Positions 1 through 8,156 of a stretch of DNA of 64,000 bases are shown in pieces. Source of the DNA: Desulfocucumis sp964643075. Its GTDB lineage: Bacteria; Bacillota; Desulfotomaculia; Desulfotomaculales; Desulfocucumaceae. Every line of letters starts with the position of its first letter. Within the stretch, counting starts at the first letter, position 1. The notes beneath the pieces are model-generated. The model had not been told where the DNA came from. It saw nothing but the letters and a program-made list of their open reading frames with translations, and made no database searches. The translations under genes were made by a program, and so were the position numbers. The stretch is from assembly GCA_964643075.1 (NCBI GenBank), contig CAZXQO010000018.1, forward strand, positions 20,781-84,780, read 5' to 3'.

Positions 1-22
1 CTTAGACTTTAGACCTTGGAAT

Positions 23-946
23 TTAAAACAACAGCCAGAACAATGGCGTTATATCATTAATAGCAGGGTTCGACATAGCCGGAGAGCGCGCCCCGGCGCT
101 GCCCAGAAAATCCTGCCAAAAGCCTTTGGCTCCAAAACCGGTGGTCTCGGGATCAGAGCCCAGCCCGGATACCTCCCCGGCCAGCCTGATGGCATCATAA
201 AAGTTGCCTAACTCGTCCACCAGCCCCAGTTCCTTGGCCTGGCGACCGGTAAAGACCCTGCCGTCGGCCAGCTTTTTAACTTCCTGTAAATTCATTTTCC
301 TGCCGGTGGAGACATTATCCACAAACTGGGCGTACATATCGTCCACCATGGCCTGAAAGATTTTTTTCTCCTCCGGGGTCATTTCCCTGTTGGCAGAGCC
401 CATGTCTTTGTATGGGCCGCTCTTGATGGTACGGCTGCCGACACCAAGTTTTTCGTACAGTCCTCTCAGATCCGTCATGTCCATCCTGACCCCGATGCTT
501 CCTGTAACCGTAGCCGGGTCGGCCACTATGATATCAGCGTTGGCGGCTATCCAATAAGCCCCGGAGGCAGCCACATCACCCATGGAGGCCACCACTTTTT
601 TGCCCGATTTTTTCAGGCGGACAACCTCGGTGGTAATTTCCTGGGTGGCCGCCACCGTACCACCCGGGCTGTTCAGCCTGAGTACCACCGCTTTTACTGA
701 CGGGTCTTTGGCCGCCTCGCGCAGCTGCTTCATAATTTTATCGGCTCCCGTTTCCTCCCCGAAAAGTCCCTGGGTACTGCCGCCCATAATGGTGCCGCTG
801 ATATCGATAATGCCCACCACCTGTGAGCTCCCATTATAGGAGCGGGGGTGCAGACCTTTGCCGTCCCCGGACTTTACCACCGCCGCCACCAGCAGGGACA
901 CCAGCGCCAGGCCAAGCACCACCCCGCCGATTATTTTCCTTTTCAC
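23..946 (-). CDS. sppA: Signal peptide peptidase SppA (S49 protease)
   Basis: This is a membrane-anchored serine protease that degrades leftover signal peptides. The protein has 307 aa, the short 36K-type length. One N-terminal membrane segment spans about residues 6-24 after a basic start (MKRK). The S49 core holds the likely nucleophile Ser128 in DVAASGAYW and the likely general base Lys180 in SGPYKDMGS, the Ser/Lys dyad of the Bacillus SppA type. The start is GTG with an AAAGGATGG ribosome site about 7 bases upstream. It stands alone downstream of pyrG and is separated from it by a terminator. The family assignment is firm; the substrate range cannot be read from sequence. Confidence 0.93.
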   Translation of the reverse strand: MKRKIIGGVVLGLALVSLLVAAVVKSGDGKGLHPRSYNGSSQVVGIIDISGTIMGGSTQGLFGEETGADKIMKQLREAAKDPSVKAVVLRLNSPGGTVAATQEITTEVVRLKKSGKKVVASMGDVAASGAYWIAANADIIVADPATVTGSIGVRMDMTDLRGLYEKLGVGSRTIKSGPYKDMGSANREMTPEEKKIFQAMVDDMYAQFVDNVSTGRKMNLQEVKKLADGRVFTGRQAKELGLVDELGNFYDAIRLAGEVSGLGSDPETTGFGAKGFWQDFLGSAGARSPAMSNPAINDITPLFWLLF

Positions 947-1103
947 TTACGCACCATCCTTTGTTTAGTATATTTCTGCAATTAGGCACCGCTTCACTAA
1001 CAACTCGTAGAAAATCCAGTTAGTTATAATTCGGTAGCGCAAACAATCTCTGGATATTATTTCCCCGAAAAATTCAAAAAACCTTGGTTTTTTAAAAAAT
1101 AAT

Positions 1104-1136
1104 AAAAAACCCGGCGGCAATTTTCATGCCCCGGGG
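1104..1136 (-). terminator. Intrinsic terminator after pyrG
   Basis: A GC-rich stem (CCCGGGGC pairing with GCCGCCGGG, one mismatch or bulge) is followed on the minus strand by TTTTTTATT. It lies 7 bases beyond the pyrG stop codon. Confidence 0.75.
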
Positions 1137-1142
1137 TAGTAC

Positions 1143-2765
1143 TTAAAATTCAATTGGTTTATTGGGCTTAGCGTACTCTATGGAAGCCCCCACAAAATCC
1201 CGGAAGAGCGGGTGGGGGCGGTCGGGCCTGGATTTAAACTCCGGATGGAACTGGGTGGCCACGAACCAGGGATGGTCCGGCAATTCGATTACCTCCACCA
1301 GATGACGTTCGGGAAGGGTTCCACTAAAAATCATACCGTTTTTCGCCAAAGCATCCCGATAATTATTGTTCAGCTCGTAGCGGTGGCGGTGCCGTTCCTG
1401 GATATCGCCGGTACCGTAAGCCTGACGGGCCAGAGTGTCCGGGGCTAATTTACAGGGATAACTGCCCAGCCGCATGGTACCGCCCATTTTATCCAGCTCC
1501 TTCTGCTCGGACAGCAGGTCAATTACGGGATAGGAGGTTGACTGGTTAAATTCTGAACTATTGGAGTCCTGCCAACCCAGTATGTTGCGGGAAAACTCCA
1601 CAACCGCCAGCTGCATGCCCAGACAGATACCCAGATATGGTATTTTACGCTCCCTGGCATAGCGTATGGCGATTATTTTCCCCTCTATGCCCCTGTCACC
1701 GAAACCGCCGGGCACGAGAATGCCGTCCACATCATTTAAAAAGTCCTCCACCGGAGCTTTTTCCAGTACCTCGGAATTAATCCACTTTATCCGCACCGCC
1801 GAGCCGTGGTGCAGGCCGGCGTGGCGCAGGGCTTCGGAAACGCTGAAATAGGCATCGGGCAGGGAGACGTATTTGCCCACCAGCCCTATGGTAACGGTGC
1901 CGCTGAGGTTCTTCATCCTTAACACCATGTCCCGCCAGTACCGCAAGTCGGGCTCTCCACATTCAAGGCCCAGCATCCGGATTACTTTTTCCGCCATACC
2001 CTCTTCCTCCAGCATCAGGGGCACCTCATAGATAGATGAGGCGTCCACTGCCTGGATAACGGCATCTTTGTCGGTGTCACAGAAAAGGGCTATCTTTTCC
2101 GCCAGTTCCCTGGAAAAACGTTTTTCCGTACGGCAGACGATTACATCCGGCTGTATGCCTATACTGCGCAGTTCCTTGACACTGTGCTGGGTGGGTTTTG
2201 TTTTTAGTTCGTTGGCAACCCTGAGATACGGCACCAGGGTAACATGGATATAGAGAACATTTTCCTTGCCCAAATCGGCCCTTAGCTGACGAATGGCTTC
2301 CAGAAAGGGCAGGGATTCAATGTCCCCCACCGTGCCGCCAATCTCGGTGATTACAACATCGGGATCGGATTCCACCGCCACCCGCTGCACCCGCTCCTTG
2401 ATCTCGTTGGTGATATGGGGTATGACCTGCACCGTGGCGCCCAAGTAGTCCCCCCGGCGCTCCTTGGTAATTACGGCATCATAGATGCCCCCGGTGGTAA
2501 CGTTGCAGCTTCTGCTAAGGTTTATATCTATAAACCGCTCGTAATGACCAAGATCCAGATCCGTTTCCGCCCCGTCGTCGGTGACGAAAACCTCCCCGTG
2601 CTGATAGGGACTCATGGTACCGGGATCTACGTTAATATAAGGGTCTAATTTCTGTATGGCAACCTTAAGGCCACGGCTTTTAAGCAGCCGGCCCAGAGAA
2701 GCGGCGGTTATACCCTTACCCAGGGAAGAAACCACTCCACCTGTTACAAATATGAATTTAGCCAT
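1143..2765 (-). CDS. pyrG: CTP synthase
   Basis: CTP synthase makes CTP from UTP with ATP and glutamine, in the cytoplasm. The 540-aa protein has the typical length. The N-terminal synthetase domain opens MAKFIFVTGGVVSSLGKG, which contains the nucleotide-binding loop. The C-terminal class I glutamine amidotransferase has the nucleophile in GICLGMQ and the catalytic HPE in QFHPEF. The frame is open 35 codons upstream, but ATG at 2765 is the start because GGAGG lies 7 bases before it and homologues begin MxKFIFVTGG. Its own promoter (2879..2907) and a hairpin with a U-run in the leader (2793..2809) suggest attenuation control, as known for pyrG in Bacillus. Confidence 0.97.
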   Translation of the reverse strand: MAKFIFVTGGVVSSLGKGITAASLGRLLKSRGLKVAIQKLDPYINVDPGTMSPYQHGEVFVTDDGAETDLDLGHYERFIDINLSRSCNVTTGGIYDAVITKERRGDYLGATVQVIPHITNEIKERVQRVAVESDPDVVITEIGGTVGDIESLPFLEAIRQLRADLGKENVLYIHVTLVPYLRVANELKTKPTQHSVKELRSIGIQPDVIVCRTEKRFSRELAEKIALFCDTDKDAVIQAVDASSIYEVPLMLEEEGMAEKVIRMLGLECGEPDLRYWRDMVLRMKNLSGTVTIGLVGKYVSLPDAYFSVSEALRHAGLHHGSAVRIKWINSEVLEKAPVEDFLNDVDGILVPGGFGDRGIEGKIIAIRYARERKIPYLGICLGMQLAVVEFSRNILGWQDSNSSEFNQSTSYPVIDLLSEQKELDKMGGTMRLGSYPCKLAPDTLARQAYGTGDIQERHRHRYELNNNYRDALAKNGMIFSGTLPERHLVEVIELPDHPWFVATQFHPEFKSRPDRPHPLFRDFVGASIEYAKPNKPIEF

Positions 2766-2784
2766 AGCCAGCCTCCTGTATAAA

Positions 2785-2809
2785 AAATTGCGGTCAGACA
2801 GTGTCTGAC
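2785..2809 (-). promoter_or_regulatory. Attenuator-like hairpin in pyrG leader
   Basis: Perfect inverted repeat GTCAGACA-N-TGTCTGAC (2793..2809) followed on the minus strand by CGCAATTTTTT. It lies between the pyrG promoter and its ribosome site. It can be read as an intrinsic terminator in the leader, consistent with CTP-dependent attenuation of pyrG in Firmicutes. The near-perfect palindrome could instead be a protein operator. Confidence 0.55.
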
Positions 2810-2878
2810 TTAATAAAATTGTCAGATTCAGGATAGGTTCTATGGTCACACCGCTACTGCGGCATGGCAATCTATCAT

Positions 2879-2907
2879 ATTTTATACATGGTCCGGGAAA
2901 CTGTCAA
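2879..2907 (-). promoter_or_regulatory. Sigma-A type promoter of pyrG
   Basis: TTGACA (2902..2907) and TAAAAT (2879..2884) are spaced 17 bases apart on the minus strand, just after the stop codon of the small XapX gene. The predicted leader is about 105 nt. Confidence 0.7.
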
Positions 2908-2925
2908 GAAGCAGCACGCATGCTG

Positions 2926-3090
2926 CTACTTACCCCAGCCCAGCCTAAGCGCCACAAGATATCCGGCAAACATCCCCACTATCCCCATCACTCCGGCCAG
3001 TGTGGGCGGAGCGGGCAGGGGAAGCTTCAGCCGGATAAAAAGCATACCGACAATGAAGCCTGTGCCGGTGGCCAGTATTACATCTCTCAA
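2926..3090 (-). CDS. XapX-domain small membrane protein
   Basis: A 54-aa protein read from a TTG start with GGAGG placed 7 bases upstream. It has two hydrophobic segments (about residues 3-18 and 31-48) joined by a loop LKLPLPAPPT. That pattern of two membrane spans around a Pro-rich turn is the XapX domain (DUF1427) seen in tiny integral membrane proteins of unknown function. It starts 60 bases downstream of argS and probably shares its transcript. The pyrG promoter begins just past its stop codon. Function unknown. Confidence 0.72.
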   Translation of the reverse strand: MRDVILATGTGFIVGMLFIRLKLPLPAPPTLAGVMGIVGMFAGYLVALRLGWGK

Positions 3091-3149
3091 TTATAACTCC
3101 TCCAATATAAGGGGCTGCTACCGCTTTAGGACTATCGGTCCTTCACCCC

Positions 3150-4835
3150 TTACATTTTTTCCGGCGCCGATACGCCCAGGATATTCAGACAGTTTTGTAA
3201 AACAACCCTGGTGGCGATAACCAGTACCAGTCTGGCCCCGGTAAGGGCGACATCGTCGGTAATTACCCTATGGGCATTATAAAAGCTGTGCAACAGCCCG
3301 GCCACCTCGTGTACGTAGCGGGCCAGGCGGTGCGGGGCCAGATCCCTGGCACAGGAGGCCACCTCGTCGGGCAGATCTGCCAGTTTGCGGGCCAGAGCAA
3401 GCTCTGCCTCTTCATTCAGTAATGAAAGATCCACTCCATCCAGGCCGGGCAGTGACCCGCCCTGCTCCACCAGCTGTTTTAAAATACTGCAAATCCTGGC
3501 GTTGGCATATTGGACGTAATAAACCGGGTTATCGTTGGACTGGGCCTTAGCCAGATCCAGGTCAAAATCCAGGTGGCTGTCAGCACTGCGCATAACAAAG
3601 AAATAGCGGGCGGCATCCCTGCCCACCTCTTCCATAAGTTCCTCCAGAGTCACAAACTGGCCGGTGCGCTTGCTCATACGGACGATTTCACCGCCCTTAT
3701 AAAGGCGCACCAGTTGCATGATGATTATCTGCAGGGTGTCGGGATCGTAACCCAGAGCTTTAACCGCGCCTTTCATACGGGGTACGTGGCCATGATGGTC
3801 GGCCCCCCAAATATTAATCACCCACTGAAAGCCCCGCTGGAATTTATCCATGTGGTAGGCAATATCGGCAGCAAAATAGGTGGGTATACCGTTGCCCCGC
3901 ACCACCACCTCATCCTTTTCCACCCCGAACTCCCTGGCCTTAAACCAAAGAGCATCCTCGTACTCATAGGTGTAGCCGCTGTCCCTTAGGCGCTCAATGG
4001 CCTCGGCGACCTTCCCGGCGTTGTGCAGGTATTGCTCAGAAAACCACACATCATAATTAACCCCAAATTCCCCCAGAGATTTTTTAATAGCCCCCAGTTT
4101 TTCAGCCAGGGCATATTTGACCATTACTTCCCTGCGTGCGAGGCTGGCGACTTCCAGGTACCTATCGCCATACTTTTCCAAAAAACCCCGCATGGTTTCT
4201 ACGATATCCTCCCCGTGGTAACCCTCCTCCGGAACTTCCGCCTGCCTGCCCAGAAGCTGCAGGTAACGGGCTTCCAGGGAGCGGCCGAAATGCTCTATCT
4301 GATTTCCGGCGTCATTTATATAAAATTCCCTGGTCACATCAAAGCCGGCGTAATCCAACAGCGAGGCTATGCTGTCCCCCAGGGCCGCTCCCCGGGCGTT
4401 GCCCATATGTAACAGTCCGGTGGGATTGGCGCTGACGAACTCCACCTGCACCTTTTTGCCGCCTCCGGCATTAACCCTGCCGTAGGACTGTCCCATTTTT
4501 ACGATATCGGGCAGTGCGGTCAGAACCCAGTTGGGGCGCAGGTAAAAATTAATAAAGCCTGGGCCGGCAATTTCCACCCGTTCCACCGGCAGGCCTTTCA
4601 GGTCAAGCTCTGCCACCAGGGCCTCGGCCGCCTTGCGGGGGGCGGTGCGGGCCGGCTTGGCCAGTAGCATGGCCAAATTGGCGGCAAAATCACCATTTTC
4701 CTTTTCCCGGGGCACCTCCACCACGAAGGCGGGGGTTTCTACCACGGGCAGCGATCCCTTTTGTCCTGCGGATTTGAGGGCCTCTGCCAGGGCATCTGCC
4801 AGACCCGAACGTATTTTGTCAACCATACTGCTCAC
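3150..4835 (-). CDS. argS: Arginyl-tRNA synthetase
   Basis: A class I synthetase that charges tRNA-Arg. The 561-aa protein shows the ArgRS N-terminal additional domain (residues about 1-110), the HIGH-type motif in FVSANPTGLLHMGNARGAA, the MSKR motif in EIVRMSKRTGQFVTLEEL, and the C-terminal anticodon-binding domain. The start is GTG at 4835 with AAGGAGG about 12 bases upstream; an in-frame ATG at 4826 is the alternative. The leader upstream holds a strong hairpin with a U-run (4865..4898) and a short palindrome, so premature termination may regulate it. No T-box sequence was found there. Confidence 0.95.
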   Translation of the reverse strand: MSSMVDKIRSGLADALAEALKSAGQKGSLPVVETPAFVVEVPREKENGDFAANLAMLLAKPARTAPRKAAEALVAELDLKGLPVERVEIAGPGFINFYLRPNWVLTALPDIVKMGQSYGRVNAGGGKKVQVEFVSANPTGLLHMGNARGAALGDSIASLLDYAGFDVTREFYINDAGNQIEHFGRSLEARYLQLLGRQAEVPEEGYHGEDIVETMRGFLEKYGDRYLEVASLARREVMVKYALAEKLGAIKKSLGEFGVNYDVWFSEQYLHNAGKVAEAIERLRDSGYTYEYEDALWFKAREFGVEKDEVVVRGNGIPTYFAADIAYHMDKFQRGFQWVINIWGADHHGHVPRMKGAVKALGYDPDTLQIIIMQLVRLYKGGEIVRMSKRTGQFVTLEELMEEVGRDAARYFFVMRSADSHLDFDLDLAKAQSNDNPVYYVQYANARICSILKQLVEQGGSLPGLDGVDLSLLNEEAELALARKLADLPDEVASCARDLAPHRLARYVHEVAGLLHSFYNAHRVITDDVALTGARLVLVIATRVVLQNCLNILGVSAPEKM

Positions 4836-4864
4836 TTAAATTTTCAACCTCCTTACAGCGGAAC

Positions 4865-4898
4865 CAAAAAATATGCTTCCGGGGTTCCTCCCGGAAGC
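4865..4898 (-). terminator. Terminator-like hairpin in argS leader
   Basis: A 9-bp stem (GCTTCCGGG/CCCGGAAGC, 6-base loop) is followed on the minus strand by ATATTTTTT. It lies upstream of argS on the same strand, so it would stop transcription before the gene and may be an attenuator. Confidence 0.6.
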
Positions 4899-4915
4899 CT
4901 GGTAGATTAAGGCAA

Positions 4916-4945
4916 GGGGATACACCTTTATTCAGAACCATCCCC
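4916..4945 (+). repeat. Minimal copy of the GGGGAYACACC palindromic repeat
   Basis: A 30-base segment begins GGGGATACACCT and ends ATCCCC, with 6-bp pairing ends. The left end is identical to the outer repeat at 46867. It sits in the argS leader region and looks like an internally deleted member of the family. Confidence 0.45.
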
Positions 4946-5040
4946 TCTGGTTAACCCCCGACCATAAATTTCATATATTATAACCTTTTTTTAAATTTAT
5001 CAAAAGAGGGTGAAAGAAACTTAAAAACATCGTTACATTA

Positions 5041-5070
5041 TTGATTAACGCATTCGTTAACGGTTATAAT
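5041..5070 (+). promoter_or_regulatory. Promoter and operator palindrome of the toxin-antitoxin pair
   Basis: TTGATT (5041..5046) and TATAAT (5065..5070) are 18 bases apart. Between them is the perfect inverted repeat TTAACG-CATT-CGTTAA (5045..5060). A palindrome within the promoter fits autoregulation by a Phd/YefM antitoxin, which is the usual arrangement. Confidence 0.65.
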
Positions 5071-5101
5071 AATAATAAAATATTCGGGAGGAACTTTTTA
5101 T

Positions 5102-5386
5102 ATGGAAACAATTATCGGTATTCATGAAGCCAGACCAAAGCTTTCATCACTCATAGATTCGGGAAAACCTGTTATTATCACTGTTAATTCCGAACCTAAA
5201 AGTGTTCTGGTAAAATACGAAGAATATATTAGGCTAAAACAAGCCGACAAATACAGCAAGCAGATAACCTTAAAGCAAACCATAGATATAATTAGAAACC
5301 GGGCTAAAAAAGAGGGTCTGCTCGAAAAAGACATTGCCGGGGAAATTGATGCTGTACGTAGTGGAGAAAGCGAAAGATGCGAGTAG
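5102..5386 (+). CDS. Phd/YefM family antitoxin
   Basis: A 94-aa protein with the Phd/YefM N-terminal DNA-binding fold: ARPKLSSLIDSGKPVIITV followed by EPKSVLVKYEEY (residues about 9-42). The C-terminal half is charged and helical, as expected for the segment that wraps a toxin. The ribosome site GGGAGG lies about 9 bases before the ATG. It overlaps the downstream PIN gene by 10 bases, so the two are translated together. It likely neutralises that toxin and represses the shared promoter. Confidence 0.85.
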   Translation: METIIGIHEARPKLSSLIDSGKPVIITVNSEPKSVLVKYEEYIRLKQADKYSKQITLKQTIDIIRNRAKKEGLLEKDIAGEIDAVRSGESERCE

Positions 5387-5784
5387 TACTGGACACAAAT
5401 GTTTTAATATCTGGAATAATTTTTCCAGGAGGCCCTCCTGGAAAAATTATAGAGAAGTGGATAAATGGTGACTTTACTGTAATTCTCAGCCCGGCTGTTT
5501 TGGAAGAATATTTTGCCGTTTTACTTCGACCCAAATTTCGCAGACTGGGAACATTCCAGGAACTATATAACTTGTTGTCCGGGTTAACGGAATTGGAAAA
5601 CAGTATTATGGTATATCCTCAAACAACGGTTGATGTGATCAAAGAAGATCCAGCCGATAACAAATTTCTGGACTGTGCTCTGGAGGGAAAGGCTGATATA
5701 ATACTTTCCGGTGATCACCACTTACTTAATTTAGAGGTTTTTCGAGGTATTAGAATAATTCCCCCTTCGTATTTATCTCGCTAA
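5377..5784 (+). CDS. PIN-domain ribonuclease toxin
   Basis: A 135-aa PIN-domain protein of the type annotated as 'putative toxin component, PIN family' (COG1569). The N-terminal VVLDTNVLISG carries the first catalytic Asp. Later acidic residues occur in KEDPADNKFLDCAL and ILSGDHHLL, completing the PIN metal site. PIN toxins cut RNA. It overlaps the antitoxin by 10 bases. A hairpin repeat and a GGGGACACACC element follow directly after the stop. The toxin target cannot be predicted. Confidence 0.85.
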   Translation: MRVVLDTNVLISGIIFPGGPPGKIIEKWINGDFTVILSPAVLEEYFAVLLRPKFRRLGTFQELYNLLSGLTELENSIMVYPQTTVDVIKEDPADNKFLDCALEGKADIILSGDHHLLNLEVFRGIRIIPPSYLSR

Positions 5785-5840
5785 CAGCCTGTAAGACCCC
5801 GTCTCGAAGGTCAGGGATCAACAGGCTGTAAAGCTCCGAA
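5776..5840 (-). repeat. CAGCCTGT hairpin repeat (single hairpin copy)
   Basis: Inverted-repeat element with CAGCCTGT and ACAGGCTG arms around CCCCG...GGGG. Read on the minus strand it matches hairpin B of the composite elements at 51718..51828 and 57553..57726, including the flanking GTTCGGAGCTTTACAG and TTAGCGAGA-type ends. It directly follows the PIN toxin gene. Confidence 0.7.
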
Positions 5841-5854
5841 CCTACTAGGGATAG

Positions 5855-5905
5855 GGGGACACACCTCCCTTTTGAGCATGGCTTTAGGGTCGGAGGAAAG
5901 TCCGC
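5855..5905 (+). repeat. GGGGACACACC palindromic repeat, decayed right end
   Basis: Copy of the dispersed repeat. The left end GGGGACACACCTCCC is intact. The middle follows the GAGCATGGCTTTAGGGTCGGAGGAA pattern in two parts (before and after 5884). The right end reads AAGTCCGC where other copies have ATGTCCCC. It lies between the toxin-antitoxin pair and the aminotransferase. Confidence 0.7.
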
Positions 5906-5984
5906 AACGTATGAAAATTCAGCTAACGAAATCAAAGATTTCGAGGCTCACTTATATGAATGAACAACTAAAAGAGAAGGATTA

Positions 5985-7190
5985 TTACATATTGACCACC
6001 GTTTTTACTTTCACACCGTAACGTTTCACAAACCTATTCATACGCCGGAAGGCCTCCGTAAGATCGTCCTCCGAGGCGGCATAGGAACAGCGCACAAATC
6101 CCTCCCCGCTTGGACCGAAAGCACTGCCGGGCACCAGAGCCACCTTTTCCTCCATGAGCAGTTTTTCCGCAAATTCATCGGAAGAAAGGCCCGTGGCGGA
6201 GATTTCCGGAAAGGCGTAGAATGCCCCGCCGGGCTCAAAACAGGGAAGCCCCATATCCCGGAAAGACTGCATCACCAGATGGCGGCGGCGGTTATACTGC
6301 TGCACCATGCGCACCATGGCCTCGCGCCCGTTTTTGAGCGCCTCCAGGGCTGCCATCTGGGCCGTGATGGGAGCGCAAAGCATGGTGTACTGGTGGATTT
6401 TGGTCATGGCCGCTATAAAATCGGCATTCCCGGCGGCATAGCCCACCCGCCAGCCGGTCATAGCGTAGGCCTTGGAAAAACCGTTCAGCAATATGGTCCG
6501 GTCCTGCATGCCTGGCAGGGAGGACATACAGGTATGTTCACCGGCATAGGTTAGTTTATCGTATATCTCGTCGGAGATAACTATCAGGTTATGTTTGCTG
6601 GCCACTTCGGCAATGGCCAGCAAATCCCTGCGGGTCATTACCGCTCCGGTGGGGTTGTTGGGGTAGCAGAGCAGCAGTATCTTGGTGCGCGGGGTGATAG
6701 CCGACTCCACCCTGTCGGCAGTAAGACGGAAACTGTCCTCCACGGTGGTGGCTATGTGCACAGGCGCCCCGCCCGCCATCATGGTGCAGGGGGCGTAGGA
6801 AACATAGGACGGCTCAGGTATCAGCACCTCGTCGCCGGGGCAAATCAGCGCCCGCATAGCCAAATCCAGCGCCTCGCTGACCCCCACGGTGATTAAAAGT
6901 TCTCTCCGCGCATCGTAGGTCACCCCGTAGGTAACGTCCAGATCCCTGGCGATGGCCTCCCGCAATTCCAGCAGGCCCTGGTTAGAGGTGTACATGGTGT
7001 ATCCCTTTTCCAGAGAGTATATACAACCCTCCCGAATATGCCAGGGGGTCACAAAATCCGGTTCCCCCACACCCAGAGAAATAACACCCTTTATTTCCGT
7101 TACCATGTCAAAAAACCTGCGTATGCCGGAGGGCGGAATGTCACGCACAGTGGGATTAATCATTTCTGACCAGCCTTTTTTGTTGATCAT
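5985..7190 (-). CDS. Class I/II PLP-dependent aminotransferase
   Basis: A 401-aa fold-type I aminotransferase. It has the N-terminal substrate segment GVGEPDFVTP, the PLP-binding NNPTG (in CYPNNPTGAV), the Schiff-base Lys in GFSKAYAMTGWRVGYA, and a C-terminal RCSYA Arg for substrate carboxylate. It resembles the PatA/AspB group; the amino acid substrate is not clear. The ATG overlaps the stop of the upstream Lrp-type gene (ATGA), so the two are translationally coupled. An internal ATG 9 codons in (MINPTVRDIPPSG) is the start by homology if the first is unused. The pair lies behind a T-box, so charging of one tRNA should control it. Confidence 0.88.
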   Translation of the reverse strand: MINKKGWSEMINPTVRDIPPSGIRRFFDMVTEIKGVISLGVGEPDFVTPWHIREGCIYSLEKGYTMYTSNQGLLELREAIARDLDVTYGVTYDARRELLITVGVSEALDLAMRALICPGDEVLIPEPSYVSYAPCTMMAGGAPVHIATTVEDSFRLTADRVESAITPRTKILLLCYPNNPTGAVMTRRDLLAIAEVASKHNLIVISDEIYDKLTYAGEHTCMSSLPGMQDRTILLNGFSKAYAMTGWRVGYAAGNADFIAAMTKIHQYTMLCAPITAQMAALEALKNGREAMVRMVQQYNRRRHLVMQSFRDMGLPCFEPGGAFYAFPEISATGLSSDEFAEKLLMEEKVALVPGSAFGPSGEGFVRCSYAASEDDLTEAFRRMNRFVKRYGVKVKTVVNM

Positions 7191-7690
7191 GGCGATATCA
7201 CCAGCCTTCTATCTTCTTCATCATCTTCGATGATTACCCCGTCCTGCTTATAAGTTTTCAGGACAAAGTGGGTAGTGGTGCTTACCACGCCCTCAATGGT
7301 GGCAAGCTTGGTGGCCACGAAATTGCTAACCTCCCGCATGGTCCTGCCCTCAATAAAAACTGCCAGGTCGTACGTCCCGGACATGAGGCGGGCGCTGCGC
7401 ACCTCCGGAAACCGGTATATTCTCTCCGCCACCGAATCAAATCCAACATCCCGCTGGGGGGTAGTGCGCACTTCGATAAAGGCAGAAACCTTTTCCTCCC
7501 CTACCTTTTCCCAATTGACCAGGGTAATGTAACGGAGTATTATCTTGCTGTCTTCCATCTCCTTGATTTTCTTCCGGACCTCTTCCACTTCCATATTCAG
7601 CATAATGGCTATTTCCTGCTCGGTAATCTTGGCGTTCAATTCCATAAGCCCTAGTATTTCTTTCACCGTAAACACCCACCTCCTTGGCAA
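7187..7690 (-). CDS. Lrp/AsnC family transcriptional regulator
   Basis: A 167-aa protein with an N-terminal winged helix (about residues 8-60; MELNAKITEQEIAIMLNM) and a C-terminal RAM-type ligand-binding domain (about 65-150). Lrp/AsnC proteins sense amino acids and control their metabolism. It is the first gene after the T-box terminator and overlaps the aminotransferase by 4 bases. The context suggests that it senses the amino acid whose transamination its partner performs. The ribosome site AAGGAGG is clear. Confidence 0.88.
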   Translation of the reverse strand: MPRRWVFTVKEILGLMELNAKITEQEIAIMLNMEVEEVRKKIKEMEDSKIILRYITLVNWEKVGEEKVSAFIEVRTTPQRDVGFDSVAERIYRFPEVRSARLMSGTYDLAVFIEGRTMREVSNFVATKLATIEGVVSTTTHFVLKTYKQDGVIIEDDEEDRRLVISP

Positions 7691-7708
7691 ACGGCTATGC
7701 CGGAAATT

Positions 7709-7741
7709 AAAAAACTCTCATCCCGAAAAGGGACGAGAGTT
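7709..7741 (-). terminator. T-box regulated terminator
   Basis: An 11-bp stem with one mismatch and a TTTTTT tail, directly after the T-box sequence and upstream of the Lrp gene. Confidence 0.8.
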
Positions 7742-7859
7742 ATCTCGCGGTACCACCCGTTTTAGCCACAGACATACAATAATCAGCATCATCACTGTGA
7801 CCCACTCAATGCCCCTTTATCGGAGGGCTTGCGGCGGACATACTCTCACACTGAGGCAT

Positions 7860-7972
7860 GGGGACACACCTCTTCAGCGGCATGGTGACACACCTCTCTA
7901 TTGGGCCTGGCTTTGAGGGCCGGAGGAATGTCCCCGATTTATGGAATGGCTTTGGGCCGGAGGAATGTTCCC
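7860..7972 (+). repeat. Nested GGGGACACACC repeats within the T-box leader
   Basis: An outer element begins GGGGACACACCTCTTCA at 7860 and resumes with GGAATGGCTTTGGGCCGGAGG to GAATGTTCCC (end 7972). Between its halves sits an inner complete copy, starting GGTGACACACCTCTC and ending GAATGTCCCC at 7935. The same outer/inner arrangement, with the break at the same place, occurs at 46867..46981. Confidence 0.78.
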
Positions 7973-8113
7973 GATTTAATTGGTGATTTCAGCACGCTGG
8001 CTCAGGGGCGGCACGGGTCCTTTATCCGCCGGGCTTTCACCAAACCCCGGCTCGCTGAGGACTGCAGGAGGCCCACATTCCCCGTCATCACTCACTTTTT
8101 TCAAATATGAAGT

Positions 8114-8143
8114 ATTGTACCACGGTGTACAAGCCAGTGTCAA
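8114..8143 (-). promoter_or_regulatory. Promoter of the T-box operon
   Basis: On the minus strand TTGACA (8138..8143) and TACAAT (8114..8119) are 18 bases apart, immediately upstream of the T-box leader. Confidence 0.75.
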
Positions 8144-8156
8144 TAGCATACCATCA

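Larger units (their letters stand above)
7706..8100 (-). promoter_or_regulatory. T-box riboswitch leader with a repeat inserted in it
   Basis: The antiterminator T-box sequence GGGTGGTACCGCGAGA is at 7744..7758 on the minus strand. The competing terminator is ACTCTCGTCCC-loop-GGGATGAGAGT followed by TTTTTT (7709..7741). The 5' part has a stem I-like region with a GATGA start, an apical GGTTTGGTGAAAGCCC segment and the 3' strand near 7981..7998. The specifier codon lies near GTGCTGAAATCACC but I cannot assign it safely. Between stem I and the antiterminator is a 113-base nested repeat (7860..7972). The leader controls the Lrp regulator and aminotransferase. Confidence 0.87.

Noticed and set aside
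3510..3989. Plus-strand frame of 159 codons inside argS
   Set aside because: It lies antisense within a fully conserved argS and has no ribosome site.
4836..5000. T-box riboswitch ahead of argS
   Set aside because: No GGGTGG-ACCGCG antiterminator sequence occurs in the leader.
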